The notes under the pieces were generated by a model that had not been told where the DNA came from, did no database searches, and worked only from the letters and a program-made list of their open reading frames with translations. Both the position numbers and the translations under genes were made by a program. From Camarhynchus parvulus (taxonomy: Eukaryota > Chordata > Aves > Passeriformes > Thraupidae), in NCBI RefSeq assembly GCF_901933205.1, contig NC_044601.1, positions 46,819,376 through 46,883,375 of the forward strand: a stretch of 64,000 nt of DNA, given 5' to 3'. Positions within the stretch are counted from its first letter, which is position 1, and each line of letters starts with the position of its first letter. This document shows, piece by piece, positions 26,501 through 39,535 of this stretch.

Positions 26501-27774
26501 TTCATAGGTTCATTTCCTGATCCTTCTAATCTGGTACGTTTCAGTAAATTTCATTGGATGCTTCACAGGAAGCTGCAACAGGAAAAAGAAATAAAAGAAG
26601 AATATAAAAGAAAATAAAAACAAACCACAAACCACCTTGACCTTCTCCAGGGCAAGGGGTAAACTTTCTTTCAAATAATTCTGGTTAGAGCTTGCTTTAC
26701 ATCCTGAAACATCAAGGGAAAAGAAAGGAGTGTTGTCAAGCTAAACACACACTTGAGAAAACACTGTCAGCCAAGGCACACTATCTCAAAAGGTAGTTTG
26801 CATTTTCCTCACCACCTGGGCTTCCCCTCCGCTTCATCATGAGCAACTGCTGCCCGTGGTCACAGCTTCCTCTTCTGCCTACCCTTGCCTGTGGTGCTTA
26901 AGTCCTCCAGGCAGGGCTGCTCCATCATGGATAGGAGTTGGTTACATCATGTAATCCATCCAGAGGGTAGCAGGAGTGTGAACAAAAAAAACAAAGTAAA
27001 AAAGAGGCAAGAGAGGCAGTGCGTAACCGTGGGGTGAGACCACAAAGAGCCACCTTTGTTTGCAGAATGTTTCAGCTTTTATCTTCCTAGATGGATATTC
27101 TCTCCAACACTGCTCACTAGTACTTTCTTTCCTGTTCAGTGCCATGATTCAGGGGTCATGTCGTGCTTATAGTGTTTTTGCACGTGCTTTTCCACTGCTC
27201 CATGGAAAGTCAACAAGTACAAATGACTCTCCACGTCTAACACAGTGGCACAAGAAGTGCCATAGGGCCTCCATGAGCTGGGATGAGGAGCCACACTGCT
27301 GATGGGAGCAGCATCACAAGGGCTCTCCCTGCACAGGACCCTCCTGCAAAGTGGTGCACTGGAGTGGAGGGACTGTGGCCACACCAACAGGGACAGCCAG
27401 CCTCGTAGACTGAGCCCCCTGGAAAGGAGAATGAGAGGCCAGAAGAGCCCCTTAGACAATGAATTATCTAAATCAGGCAGTAAGAAGTAACACTGATTGA
27501 AAAGCTTGTTCAAATTGCTTTCACTGTGATTCATAAACTCTTCATGTAAATTCATATGTTAGGATGAGCACAAAAATTAGAAAGCTGGAATAAGATTGCT
27601 TTAATTTAAATAAGAGACATGGTTGTGAATATTAGGCCTTTACACTGTTAGCAGTAACCCATCAGATGTTAACAAAATCTGATATGCAACAGTTTTACAT
27701 ATCCCCTTGTGGGAGAAAGATCAACTTGCAAACCGCTTTATAAATCAGCCACACTGTTAGAGTTAGGCTACTGT
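14585..27774. other. Intergenic DNA between WDR41 and OTP, part 1
   Basis: About 13 kb of ordinary moderately AT-rich DNA. All open frames are short, overlapping and without domains, and no gene, RNA gene or recent transposon was recognised. A low-complexity TTTGG/TTG-rich stretch lies at 24514-24580. One TAAT-rich block at 18880-19040 is listed separately. Old unrecognisable repeats could be present. Confidence 0.6.
18880..19040. promoter_or_regulatory. Candidate conserved non-coding element
   Basis: This compact block has dense homeodomain-type cores (TAATCATATTTAATAAAG, AGCTAATTTAAATTAC) followed by sparse CpGs (tatcggtatg, aaatcgacctacacgctgcc). Retained CpGs in AT-rich DNA suggest constraint, but this is inference only. 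Confidence 0.3.
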
Positions 27775-27970
27775 ATCTAAATGGCTTTTAGATATGCTTC
27801 CTGTTTTCAGCTACCATATTTACAAATGAAAGCTTTTTCAAACCACGTCTTTTAATATAATTTGCATATTTAGTAATACATTGATTAACATTAAACACGG
27901 ATTATTGCAATTTATTTCAGAAACAGATGGGATACATTAAGTGAAAAGCCAGAGCATTTAAACAGAGCAC
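27775..27970. promoter_or_regulatory. Candidate conserved non-coding element with POU octamer
   Basis: This AT-rich, non-repetitive block has a perfect POU octamer ATTTGCAT at 27860-27867. It is followed by TAGTAATACATTGATTAACA and TTATTGCAATTTATTTCAG. Such clusters of TAAT and octamer sites are common in enhancers near developmental genes. It ends about 50 bp before a long hexanucleotide array. Conservation was not tested. Confidence 0.35.
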
Positions 27971-28018
27971 ACTCCCAGGCTCACTCCCAATGATTGATGA
28001 ATACAAAAACTTTATTAA

Positions 28019-28160
28019 CTAAAAGAAAGAAAAAGAAAAAGAAAAAGAAAAAGAAAAAGAAAAAGAAAAAGAAAAAGAAAAAGAAAAAGAAAAAGAAAAA
28101 GAAAAAGAAAAAGAAAAAGAAAAAGAAAAAGAAAAAGAAAAAGAAAAAGGGAAAAGGAGA
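28019..28160. repeat. (AAAAAG)n hexanucleotide microsatellite
   Basis: About 20 nearly perfect AAAAAG units, with slightly irregular AAAG units at the left and a decaying gggaaaagg end at the right. The poly-Lys and poly-Phe frames it produces are artefacts of the repeat. Confidence 0.97.
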
Positions 28161-29049
28161 AAGCACACTTCATGCTGAGTCCTTTTCAAGCACTTCCCTC
28201 ACTTAAGAGTATACAAAATTATGCCATTAATGGGAATTTAAATAAAATAATGCCACTCAGATGTGTCCATGGATATGCAGAAAGCTCTGGCACAAGGAAG
28301 ACAAAATTCTGACCCTGGGTGTCAGCTTAAAGGAGGGAAAAGGAGCCGAGGGCTAGTCCCCCACCGCGGGCTCGTCCCCGGTGCCAGTAGATGGCAGCCG
28401 CCCACAACGCACATTTCCAAGGTATCTTTAGGGCTGGTTTTTGGGTTTTTTTTTTCTTTCAGCATTCGCGTGAAACTTCTCCAGCTGGGAGAAAGCTCTG
28501 TCGGGTTTCCTTCTCTTCGCAATGGCCTCTTAGCACCTGGCTTTCAAATACTGCCTTCAGTTGGCACCTGATAGGAGGAATATGCTGCAATATGTTGTGG
28601 TGCTCTTCTGTTTGTGTATGCAAGTATACAGGTGTAATTTTGACACAAAACCAAGATGCACATAAACCAAGATGTATAAAATTATCTATGAAGCAGTCAC
28701 ATGTACAAGAATATGCATGGGTTTTTAATAGCAAAATGAGCATTTAGAACAGCAATACAAAAAAAATGTAAACCTGCTATTCATGTTTACAAATATTCTC
28801 CTCAAAGAAAAACCTTCATGTCCCAGAAACAAGTTGGCAAGTCTTTCATCTTTATTTAGGAATATACATTGCAATAGTCAAGAAAGGAATAGGCAGTGTC
28901 ATTGAAAGGTAGGTCTGTTGGTGGTATTAAGACATGACAGTTCATGAGCCATGGAAGTGTGATATGGGGGGGATTACTTCTGTATGTGCCCTGCTTCTTA
29001 CACTCTTATAAGAAAATGCATCTGCTGCTGGGCACTGATTAACCCATAG

Positions 29050-29180
29050 CCTGACCCAGTGCATTGGTTTGTATCTTATTTAAATTAGCTTTCTGTATAA
29101 TTAATGATGCAGCCAATTAATCTGACAGAGCCTGGATACCACAGCTTTGACACTTCAATAGATCTTTTCAGGTGGATTAC
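29050..29180. promoter_or_regulatory. Candidate conserved non-coding element
   Basis: This short block contains TTATTTAAATTAGCTTTC, TATAATTAATGATGCAGCC and AATTAATCTGACAG. These are dense homeodomain cores without simple-repeat character. The call rests on base composition alone. Confidence 0.25.
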
Positions 29181-31509
29181 ATAAATGTTATTTCTATACT
29201 ACCCATTCAGAACCCTTTCTTTTGTCTTATATCTCGAACAGAAATGGTCCTTCCCAAAGCAGGAGGTGGAGATCTCCAAAGGGAAGCAGTTTTACCTTCG
29301 CCCTTCAGGTTATTTTATTTTCAATGGGCCTTGTTTTCCTCTCATGCAGTTGCACGTGACCTTTGCAGTTTAGTATAGTGAAGAAAGGGAAGGAGGACAT
29401 TCTGTCCTCCACACAAATACAAACTCACAGACTCAGTTGCACTCTTTTCTTTCTGGATGGAGAAAATTAATCACTCTAGAGCTGGGAAAATAAGACTCCA
29501 TGAGTCAGAGCACATAGTGATCTTGGGGGTGTAAGAATGGCTCCTCTTGAGCAAAGTCTGAGGGAAGAGACCTAGGAAATTGAAGGCAATTTTATCGAAG
29601 GTTCACTTTGAGGGGTCTACTCCAAAATTTGTCCAAAGAGAAGGTGCAAAATCACTTGAGGCTGATTGTACTGATGCTGGAATTTAACTCCCAAATTCTC
29701 AAATTTTTCAGAGTTCTCAGTGAACCCAGGGGAAACTAGCAGAAGGAGCCTGTGTGCTCAGTCCTCTGTGAGTCAACCCAGTACCCCTGCAATCAGGTGC
29801 CTGAGATGAGAGGACAATCCTAACTCCAGATATGGGGAGTCAGCAGGTCCCCTGGGCGGGGAGGTCAGCCACAGGTGGACATAGGGGAAGAAACTATTTC
29901 TTTTTTTATCTTTCACTGCTGTTCCTCCCTCTCTGGCTTTTTGATCCTAAGGACTCTTATAGTGGGAACTTATTTTCAACACCTCCACTTTCTGTGAAGG
30001 GAAGAAGGAGAGCTGTGTGTGACACAGGCATCTCCTGCATAGAGCCCAGCAGGAAGATCAGCCTGTACACATCCACAGGTTGGGTGCTCATGGCTGGACA
30101 CACAGCGTGGCTGAGAGATGGCACATGGCTTGGCCAGTTTATACCCTACTGTTTGAGCTTCCCTCATCTCCTTTCAACTTTGGCAGTAGATCATGTCTTG
30201 ACTGCCCTATTTAAACCCCTTAATGTACAATCCCTCTAATTTCTGTTCATTTAGCTTTGTGCTGCTGTTAGAGTATGCAACTCTGGACATTCCTTTAGGT
30301 CACAATTTCAGCAAAGATGCGGTTCAACTCTCTCCTCACTTAAATCTCTTTCAGATTAATCCACTGTTTAAGGTTACTTGAGTAAGTTTCTTTACATTCA
30401 CTAGAATAGGGAGAATCTATTTAGGGGAAAAAATAATAGGGGGTGTTAATTCATGAGCTTGTTAGTAAATATGAGCTCTCCCAGCTCTGGGAAAGAAATC
30501 TTTGTTAATATTTTGGGTTGCTGTGGCACAGAGCCAATGTTTCAGTTACACTACAAAAAGCACCCAAAAATTACCAATACTTCTTTTCCCTGTCTTCAAA
30601 CTTTTATTAAATACTCAAAAGTATTTAAAAGGTCAGTTACCCATTTTGCTGCTATCAGGAGATTACTCTAACATGATGTGTTTGTCTCCTATTGTGAGTA
30701 GTGAAAATCCCCCTGTATCCAGTGTGTTTTGTTTGGATTGAGATGGCATGCAGCTGATGGCTGTGACCTTCATGGTGGCTTAGATCCCTGGCTGGCACTG
30801 ATTTTTGATTTAGTGCCGATCTGCTGCGCTTGTCACAGGCTGCAAGGTGCTTTCCATGCACTAATGGAACAGCTCAAGGGCAGAGGGGCCCTGTAAATGT
30901 CTATCTTTCACCAACACTGTGCTAAATAGAGAGCTGAGTTTTCTACATGTGAATGACAGAACCTGAGATTATATACAGGAGTGAAATGGGAGTTCTTTCA
31001 CCTGGGCTGATGTTCAGCAGTAAATAAATGTCACTGTAAAATGGGAAGTTTTTATTATTCTGACTGGTAATGAGTATAAGTGTGTGGTATTAAACAGCAT
31101 ACTTACTATTGCCTATATATCCACATCTGAAGACAGGAACTAGCTCTATACAGCCCATATCCTCATGAGCAGTTATTTCCTTTGAATACCAGAGGATTTG
31201 TACCAGAGTTCAGTTTGACTCTGTCTGCATTAATAAGTCATTAATAAATCCTGTTCCTTAATGACATATTCAGCTGAAAATGAATTCACCCTGAGCTCTC
31301 CCTCTCAGGAAGCCAGCACACTGGATTGCAAATGGCAAAGGATTCCAGGTTAACTCTTTGCTTATTCACTGAAGTTAGGAATTGATGAAGGGCCAAGGCA
31401 ATGCTATCCACATAGGAAAAATCTCCTATTGATGGAGGCTTCTTTGACTACGAGTGTGGGGAAAGGCTATCAGGTTGACCTCATCATCCCCCTCATAAGG
31501 AGTAATGCA

Positions 31510-31561
31510 AGTCTCATATTTTTTTTATTTATTTATTTACTTACGTACTCAGTCTCATATT
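31510..31561. repeat. T-rich insert between 11-bp direct repeats
   Basis: The 11-mer agtctcatatt occurs at 31510-31520 and again at 31551-31561. It flanks a T-rich segment that ends in ATTT units. The arrangement resembles target-site duplications around a tiny retrotransposition product, but may be chance. Confidence 0.4.
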
Positions 31562-34489
31562 AATCTTAGAGTTTGTTTTTAATCAAATATGTCTTAAAAG
31601 GAAAAATGTACTTCTTACTCAGGACTTCCTGGAGAGCTCCATTGTAGTTTCCATATACTAGATACAACCCGGAATATTCAGACAACGTAAACAAATGGAA
31701 TAATAAATGCATGCCTTCTTAAGTATAATGAACAAGATCATGCCATCAGCTTCTGCAAAGGAATCCTGAGTGAAATTAAAATTAAGAACTATGCATGGAC
31801 TTTAGGTGGAATGAGGAATTCTGCTTACAAGCCAGAACTGTCTCTCTCTCAGCTGATCACCTCTCTCCTTATAATTGGAAAATTATCTAGGTTTTAACTA
31901 CTTAACTGCTTTTTAAAGTTGTTGGTTTAATCAGTAAGGTTGCCATCACTAATTTGTAAGGTGGGAGATGAAAGGAGGAGGCCACTGCTTCCCTGTTCCT
32001 CCTCTTGACAGCTAAGTGCATTCTCAAGACTACTCAAAACAGCGTTTTGCTGCCCATTGCCCCATGGAGTAGAAAGGGGTAATTGTAACCTGGGAGCACT
32101 TTGGCTGTGGAATGATGCTCAGGACAAGCTTTGCTGACTTCAGTATATGTCCTGGGTAAAACGATTAAAACACTTTTCTGGCCAAAGGGATAAAAAAATG
32201 CCATAGCAAAAGAAAATTATTCAGGTCATTTTTCAAACCAGTTTCCTTGCTCATGAAAAAAGCCCCAAAAAACCAAGCAAAGCTATGATGTTGAATTAAT
32301 GTACTATGAGTATATAAATTATTAAATCAACCAGGGAATTTTTATGGGAAAGGTAGAGGGAGTAACATCCACTCTAGAATTTTGTTATACAGGAATTTAT
32401 TATAATTTTCTCCAAGCCCTTTTTTTTTCCAGCAGGAATGAGTACTCTGTGAGTTTTGTCTATAGGGAAAGACCCATAGGAGAGGACCCACAGTCCTCTC
32501 ATTTGGCCCATGAATGTACTTTCACTGGTTTTGACAGTGAGAGGCCAAGCAGGATCAGGCTATAGGCTAGTGAGCCTCAGTTTCCTTGTCTGTGACTGAG
32601 AAATTCTATTTGTAAGGGTCTTTTTGGGCTAATTAAGTGCCATTATCAGACCAAAAAAAGCCTTACCCAGACAAGAGTGGGAGGCTAGCAGTCCCACCTA
32701 GGGCTGAGCTCTTTCTTGGTCTTCAGCCTGAGCCTTGGCTCAGAGGGAGGTGACTTGGAGGGATGTGGGCGACACAGTACAGCTCTAGGCTGTGGAGAAC
32801 AGGGCTTCCCCTCCAGCACCTGCTGCTGCCTGGGATTCATTCGAGCGCTGTGGTGGTTTGGAAGACCTTGAGAGGGACACCTGGAGCTGTCAAATCATAC
32901 ACTGCCCAGAGCTGCCAGGCTGGCCCCTGCCTACATCCAGATTGCAGCTCGGCACACAGCTCCCTCCACCACCCGTAAGGGAGCCAGTGCCTGGCAACCC
33001 CACACCACTGGGTTCCTCCCCTCTGCAGAAACTCAGACACCCAAGAAGTTCAGTACCTCAATACAGTCTTGTCTGACATGAGTGGCAGGCTTAGGATGCA
33101 GTTCAAATATATTGAAGTGCACTGTTGTGTTGTGTCCAGGCCAAAGCCTGGATCTCAGTTGTGGAGACACAAATGCCGCCTCCCCTGCACCTTGCCTTGG
33201 GGCTGTCCCCATGGTCCCAAGACCCCAACACCTGAATTTCTGGACACGTCTGCTTAAATGGTGCTGGGACAAGGCTTGTCCTGGTGGTAAAATTTGGATC
33301 CTGGAAATGCTGCTGCAAGAAAGGCTTGGACATCAGTAGTCAAGATCTGGTGTGGAATATCATAGCTGCTGACAGGCTGATGGGAGACTGCAGGCAGGCA
33401 TGTGTATTGATGATCATACTTAAAAGACAATATTTGTTTTGCTGTGCAGATGATGGTTTTACACAAATTAATATCCCTGGATACTCATATATTCCCTAGC
33501 ATGGAACTAAGTTAGGGGAGAACAATAAAATTACTCAGTTCACCTCTTCACTTCTTATAATATAGGAAGATAACAGATCTAAGATGTAAATGCTTTTTGC
33601 CCCAGCCACAATAAAACTATCATTGGAAATTCAAGACCTATATCCACAGCATGTGAGAGTATGGATTTACCTGACATGTACATGACATTATTTCAGAATG
33701 CTTCGCCTTTACATTAACTTTTTCCTGTAAAGCTGTGAAGGTCAGCGAGACCTTGGTTCATCTGCTGCACAAGTGCCAGTTGTTTAAGGCAGAGCTGCTG
33801 TGGAACAAGGCTCCTGAAATATTCTTACATCCTAAATTTGTGAATCAGTAGAGAATCTCACATGTGTGTCAGAGCCTTTACCAGCCCTCCTTCTCCCCTA
33901 CTGCCATTTAAGCTTTCTAATGCAGCATATTTCCAAGTGTTCCTCTAAATACACCTGCCCTCTGGTATTTTGAGAAAATTGGGTATTATCTAAAAACTTG
34001 CTTTGCAATACTTAAAGAAAGAGTTCAACATGTTCTTTCTTGTCCAAATTGACAGTGACACGTACAGTACATAGTGCATGTGAACCCTAGATTCCTATGG
34101 ATGATCCACTCTGCAGAGCTGTCAATAGATGGATAATGCAGTTATCACATTCTGTGAAACACCTTTTTCTTCCTCTTAATGTTTTCACCATTGACTTTTT
34201 GGAATTTTTAACTGGGGCTTACATGCATAAGACCAAATTCTGAGGGAGTTTCTGGGCCCACTCCTGATCTGTCTTTTTTGTGTGCATGAGGCTGAACACT
34301 CAGTCGCTCAAATGACTGGAGAGTCCCAAAGTGAAGGATATTAAAACCTAATTTTCAGACTTAATTTTAGAAAAAGCTGCTTCAGTGTTATGTGGTACAG
34401 AGATATCTCATTAGCTCTTACCAGATCCCTGCCTTTGGAGGGCTCTTTCACTGTGCTAATGGCACTTTGACATTTTGTGGATTACTCTT

Positions 34490-34870
34490 TCAGGTTCCAT
34501 AATCAATTTAACATTAACATTCATGTAAACTATTAATGAAATAATATTAAAAAAGAAAAATGTTCCTACAATACTGCAACATTTTAATGCCTCATTAAAA
34601 TCATTAGTAATGCTAATATTAAAGAACTTACTTCATCTTTCAGAGAACCCCAAAATAAATCATAATCAAATGTTTGCTAACGTACAGCCAGAGAAATAAT
34701 TTATACATTGCTGGCATATAGGCATCACGTACGCTAAAGATGACACTATAAGGTCACATTATTAAGCACTCACAACTGGTTCTGGCTTTGGAAACTCATT
34801 GTACACAGTATTATTTTATAATTATCATTAAACATATTGAATATTGTTTGTGGGTTTTATTTATGAGGGA
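34490..34870. promoter_or_regulatory. Candidate conserved non-coding element
   Basis: About 380 bp packed with TAAT and ATTA cores (CATAATCAATTTAACATTAA, AAATCATTAGTAATGCTAAT). Between them lie CpG-containing words that rarely survive in neutral AT-rich DNA, such as gctaacgtacagcc and catcacgtacgctaaag. It looks like a developmental enhancer candidate in the OTP landscape. No alignment was available. Confidence 0.35.
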
Positions 34871-36289
34871 AAAAAAAGGATATAGTGTGCCTCTCAGCTA
34901 GCCAGTGCTTTCATGGAATTCAAGTTGCAAACAATGACATGCTTCACTGACCTCAATGACTTACAAAGGCCATTTATATTCAGTACTCTCATTTACTCTA
35001 TCTTTAAAAATGAGTAAGAGACACATATTAATAGCAAGAAACTGGGAGAACGATTGCATCACTACCCATCTCCAGACTTATTGCAACACTTCATTGTCCA
35101 GGAGTCGAACTGGCATGGGAATGTAAATGTCATCGATAATGTTTATATAAAATTTTCCAACATGTGTAAGGCTAGGCCTGTGGTCCTCCCTTTGCTGGCC
35201 AGCTTCTGCATATCATCCTGAAGAGCAGTAGCCACAGGAGTAGCCTTAATTCAGTGAATTGTAAGGGTGAATACCAGAGCAGAGTTCTGATTTGGGGCAG
35301 AGCAGAGCTTTATAACAGGATGTAACAGGGACATTTTTAGCAGTGAGCTGGGAGGAAAGCTGGCTCCAGGCGGTCAGCACTGCATCACACCAGCCCTTTC
35401 TAGGGAGTGGTCCAAAGGAGCAACAAGGCAGGTGCCAGTGCAGAGCTGGAAAGAGTTCTCAAATGAGTCTACCATTTGGTTTAAACCACTGTGGACATTC
35501 ATTTACACCAACAAGCCACCCATTCCCAGACCAGCAGTCCTGTAACGTGAAGTGGCAAACAGGCAGGTAAATGAGCATCCAAGCCCACAGCAAGGAACCA
35601 GAGAAAAAATCCCTCCAGCCTTTCCTTAGAAGCCCCATGCTTTCAACCGGTTGGGCAGTGCAGGTACCAGGACCGGCTCCCAGCCCCTCTCAGGGTGAGC
35701 CCATGGACACAAGCTGCCTCTTGGGTGAGGGCTGCTCCCTCCAGCACAGGCTGGGCTAGTCAGGGCTGCTCCAAGGGCAACTGCAGCTTTCCGTGCCATG
35801 AGCCAAGCTCGTTATGTTAGGCTGGAGACATACCATGCTGCTCCACTCAAAAAAAGGAGTTAGCTGGGCTTGGATGTTCTCCGTATTAAGCGACAGTATT
35901 CAGTTAATCCCTCATTCTGGAGCAAAACATACACAACTTTTAAAAAATCACCTCCTCACTGTTGGGTTTTGCTGGTTGCTGTGCCAGATATTGGAGATCA
36001 GATCCACAGGATTAAAGAAGAGCTTTGGTCTCAACTTCGAAAAATGAAATTCCCAACCTTTCCCAGACAGTGTCTCAATCCACTCACTGAACACCACTCT
36101 CTTTTATAGCAAAGACAGTGTTGCATATCTTCCCTTTATTTCCAGGATGAGCTGACCGAAGCCCTCATTGCTGGACAGATTTTGCTTTGCAAAACCTCCT
36201 TGAGGAAGCTCAGCAAATAAATCCATTGGCATTGAATTCCTTCTGAATTCAAAATCAGAGGGCTGATTCTGTTGTGGTTTACGTTTTCT

Positions 36290-36680
36290 GTTTTAATTTG
36301 TCATTTGGTTTAGATGAAAGGTTAATTGCGTTTTCTCTTAATATATTTAATATATTGTAGTAACAAGCAAGCTCTAGAAATGATAAAGTAATTTGTTAAA
36401 AAACTCAGCTACATCATCTTTAGCCATTCATGTTCCCTTCAGAGAGAAAATTAATTGTTCCAATCTAGTAAGCTACAAAAGAAATACAGCCGACAAAGGG
36501 TGAAATATGAACATCAATGGTAAGTTTCAAATTTACCCTATTTATTTTGAGTGTAAGATCTTGTGACCCACTAAAATTCAGTTCACAGTGTTTTATGAAA
36601 AATAATGGCTGAAATTGAATGTCTTAATTTACATTTAATGCAATTAAGAATGGTTTAAATTATGACTGATGAACAGCACA
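36290..36680. promoter_or_regulatory. Candidate conserved non-coding element
   Basis: This AT-rich, non-repetitive block has AGAAAATTAATTGTTCC, CTTAATTTACATTTAATGCA and ATTAAGAATGGTTTAAATTA. The homeodomain-site density resembles that of other candidate blocks here. No coding potential is visible. Confidence 0.3.
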
Positions 36681-39059
36681 CACAGATGTCAGTCAGTTTC
36701 ATCAGAATAAATTGAAGTCAGTGTCAATGAATGCTCCACTGATAAATCCCACTTTACATAAAATTAATAAAAATAAGGAAGTATAATCCTTAGCTAATTG
36801 CAAAATGTTCCGGAATTCCCCTGAATTTTGGAGGGGGTGGGGGAGTGTAAGTAGAGAAAGCCACAAAGCAGAGTATGAAGAGTGATTTATTGTTAAAGAT
36901 GTCCTGTCTGAAATTGTGCAATAGTCTGAAAGTTTACTACAAACGGTGGTTTTGTGCAGAAATGAGTTGTGGAAGAGTGAGGAAGATGCCTGTAATGTGC
37001 AGCTGTGTATGACCACAAAAGAGCTGTCCTCCTTGCATATTCCTAGGAAGCGCTGTGCCTCCACGCAAGGTGCTGCACCTGAATTGGTATTTCCCCTGCT
37101 TTTGCAGCTTGTTGGGGACCTGACCTACCTTTGCCAAACCTGGTGCTAGAAGAATTAGCCCAGAGTTTTCAACCCTGTGCAATAAATGCAATGTAAATAT
37201 CATTTAGCACTCACATGTAAGGAGTGTCGACTCCTCCATACAGGCATAATTTTCCAGCTCCCTATTGGCATGGGGTCTGGCACTGCAGCATCATGGCTCA
37301 TTGTGGGTCCCCTAAACACTTCCACAGTTAGGAGGGTAATTTTCATAAAATTAATATAAATTCAGACTGATTTATAGAATGTTGTCAAGATAAATCAAGT
37401 ATACACTAGAATTCACCAAACATTTGATAAATGTTTTTCATGCTAACACATGAGGGCAACTTTCATTCTGCTTTTTGCATTGAAGAGATATTGGTGATTT
37501 CTAAACAAATACAGAATATTTTTCAGTCTGTCTTCCTGGAGCAAACATCAGATATAGGGAGTGCTGTAAGCTCAGCATTTGGCTTACAAAGTAGTTATGG
37601 AGTAGTCCTGCAGTCCTAGTGCAGGAAAGAGAGATCCAACCAATGTTGAAGTCAGGAGGATTTTGAGCATTTCTACTGTTTCTGTAAGGACTGCAGAGGC
37701 TGATTTTAACAAATATAAATTCTCAGGGTAAACAAAAATTCTTTCGGTGGAAGACCAGGGCAACGCTGGAAAACACTGAACTTCTTCATCACAAATGCCT
37801 ACACATGCTTGTGGTGATCACTGTCACCAGGAGAACAGGGTTATCTGACACACATGAACTCTTTCCTGTGTTTCATAGGTAATCATTAACACTTTTATTT
37901 GTAGAGGCTACAGGTTACCAACCATTTGTTTGTGAATACATAAAGGCAAACACATCTGATATAATCCACTTTTCACATCAAATTATTTTCAGCCACTCAG
38001 AGAAGTTTTATGTGAAGCAAAAACCATAACCTTCTAAGACCCTTCTAAAATATGGGAAAAGACAAATTATGGTGTTACTGTAACTAAACCTCACAACAGT
38101 ATTTTACAGTCACAAGCTTACATTTTCATGTGGCAGTTGTAAAACAAGTGACAATAGAGCAAGCTGAAGTTGGCACTTAAATGTACGCAGTGTATATTTT
38201 ACACAGGTAGGAAATTACTCCTTACCTCTTTCAGGATATGCCTACTCCCTGTTGTGTGTCTGTTCTGTGATAGCAGATTAATCAGGATGCCTTAATTGTG
38301 TATTCTCTCTGGGTGCAGGTGTTCATTATCTGTATGTTAAAGAGTTGAGTGTCCTACCTGTCCTTATACAATATGGCAGCTGGGCCAGTGTGCGCCCTAG
38401 ATAGGTCAGATGAAAAACATATCAAACTGAGGGAACTGGCATGATTTATGCAGCTCCTTTCTGGTGCCCAAAAGCAAAAGGACACAAGTTTAGGTCACTG
38501 CAGTGTCCTGCACTCCCACTTACCTTTTCCCGTGAAATGTTTTCCTGCCATGCCAAGTTCAAGTTGCTGGGCCTGCATTTCCATAGGTCTGTGCAAAACC
38601 AGACACTGACCCAAAAGCCATGGGGAAGCATTTGCCACCAACAGGAGCTGAGCACCACCTCTCCCTTCTCAAACCCATGGGATCTGTGGGTGCTCCACAC
38701 CTGGTGTTAGTCAAGTCACTCATTTCACTATGGACAGTATGGTGTCAAACACAGCTCTGTCAAATCCTTGCCAGAGACTGCAAAAGCACGAATTTAAGCA
38801 CTTACCTAGGGGCAAATTCTCAAAATGGAGGTGCCCAAGACTGGAAACCAAAAAATGAGGATGTTCAGAAGTGCACTCAGAATGGCATGCAGTATTAGTA
38901 CAACGTGTCTTTGCTATGCCCTTATTATCTTGTAGATACATAGTGTAATTTATGCTAATAGACTGACTCCCAAATTTACCCTTGCTGTGTTAGTTACTTT
39001 TCTAGAAAGTACAAATGGCACATTCTTAGCAAAGGACTAGAAAAAATGGAAACAGAGGG

Positions 39060-39535
39060 CAGGGGAGCAGCCCCTGGTGATCCATGCCAGACTCCAGTCT
39101 ATAGAAAAGTGCCTTATATTTTATTCTCCTTATATTTTCTCATGCTTTTCCAATTTAATTTTAAATTCATAGGGCTTCATGTGATGGAGCTTCTCTGATT
39201 CCCGTGAGAGATTGCTCCAGAGCTGTATTACATATTTTGCTCTCAGGAAGCTTTTCCTGATTCTTTAACCTAAATGTTTCGTTTGTTAACTTCATAGTAT
39301 TAGTCATACTTATGTCTCTCTTTTCAGCCTAAATAACTTTCCCCCTCTCATTTGATAGCTGTACCCTTCAAACATTTGTAGCATGCCATCCTATCCTTTG
39401 CTTGTGTAGTAGAGCTACATATACTTGGGGGGTTTAACCCTTTTTTTCAGCCATTCTTTCCATTCCCTTACCCACATTTGTTGCTCTTCTCCACAGTTTG
39501 CTCTTTTGTTCAGAGAAGAAAGCAAAGGATATTCT
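39060..39535 (-). mobile_element. Ancient CR1/L3-like LINE remnant
   Basis: The sequence follows, in degenerate form, the 3' portion of an old CR1-related LINE in reverse orientation. Telling phrases are gagagattgctccagagc (39207-39224), aggaagcttttcctgattct (39246-39265), tgtacccttcaaacatttgt (39360-39379) and ttgttgctcttctccac (39479-39495). It is much more diverged than the CR1 copies near WDR41, so it is probably an old amniote-age insertion. Boundaries are approximate. Confidence 0.65.

Larger units (their letters stand above)
28161..39059. other. Intergenic DNA between WDR41 and OTP, part 2
   Basis: About 11 kb without a recognisable gene. A CpG-bearing patch near 28340-28420 is short and has no matching coding sequence. 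Overlapping frames at 32760-33500 on both strands are more GC-rich than their surroundings but show no domain or splice structure that I can support. Candidate regulatory blocks inside are listed separately. Confidence 0.6.

Noticed and set aside
27994..28206. Poly-Lys and poly-Phe frames
   Set aside because: They are produced entirely by the AAAAAG array.
32760..33500. Cluster of overlapping frames on both strands in a slightly GC-richer patch
   Set aside because: No recognisable protein, no consistent splice structure and no preferred strand. Probably composition only.
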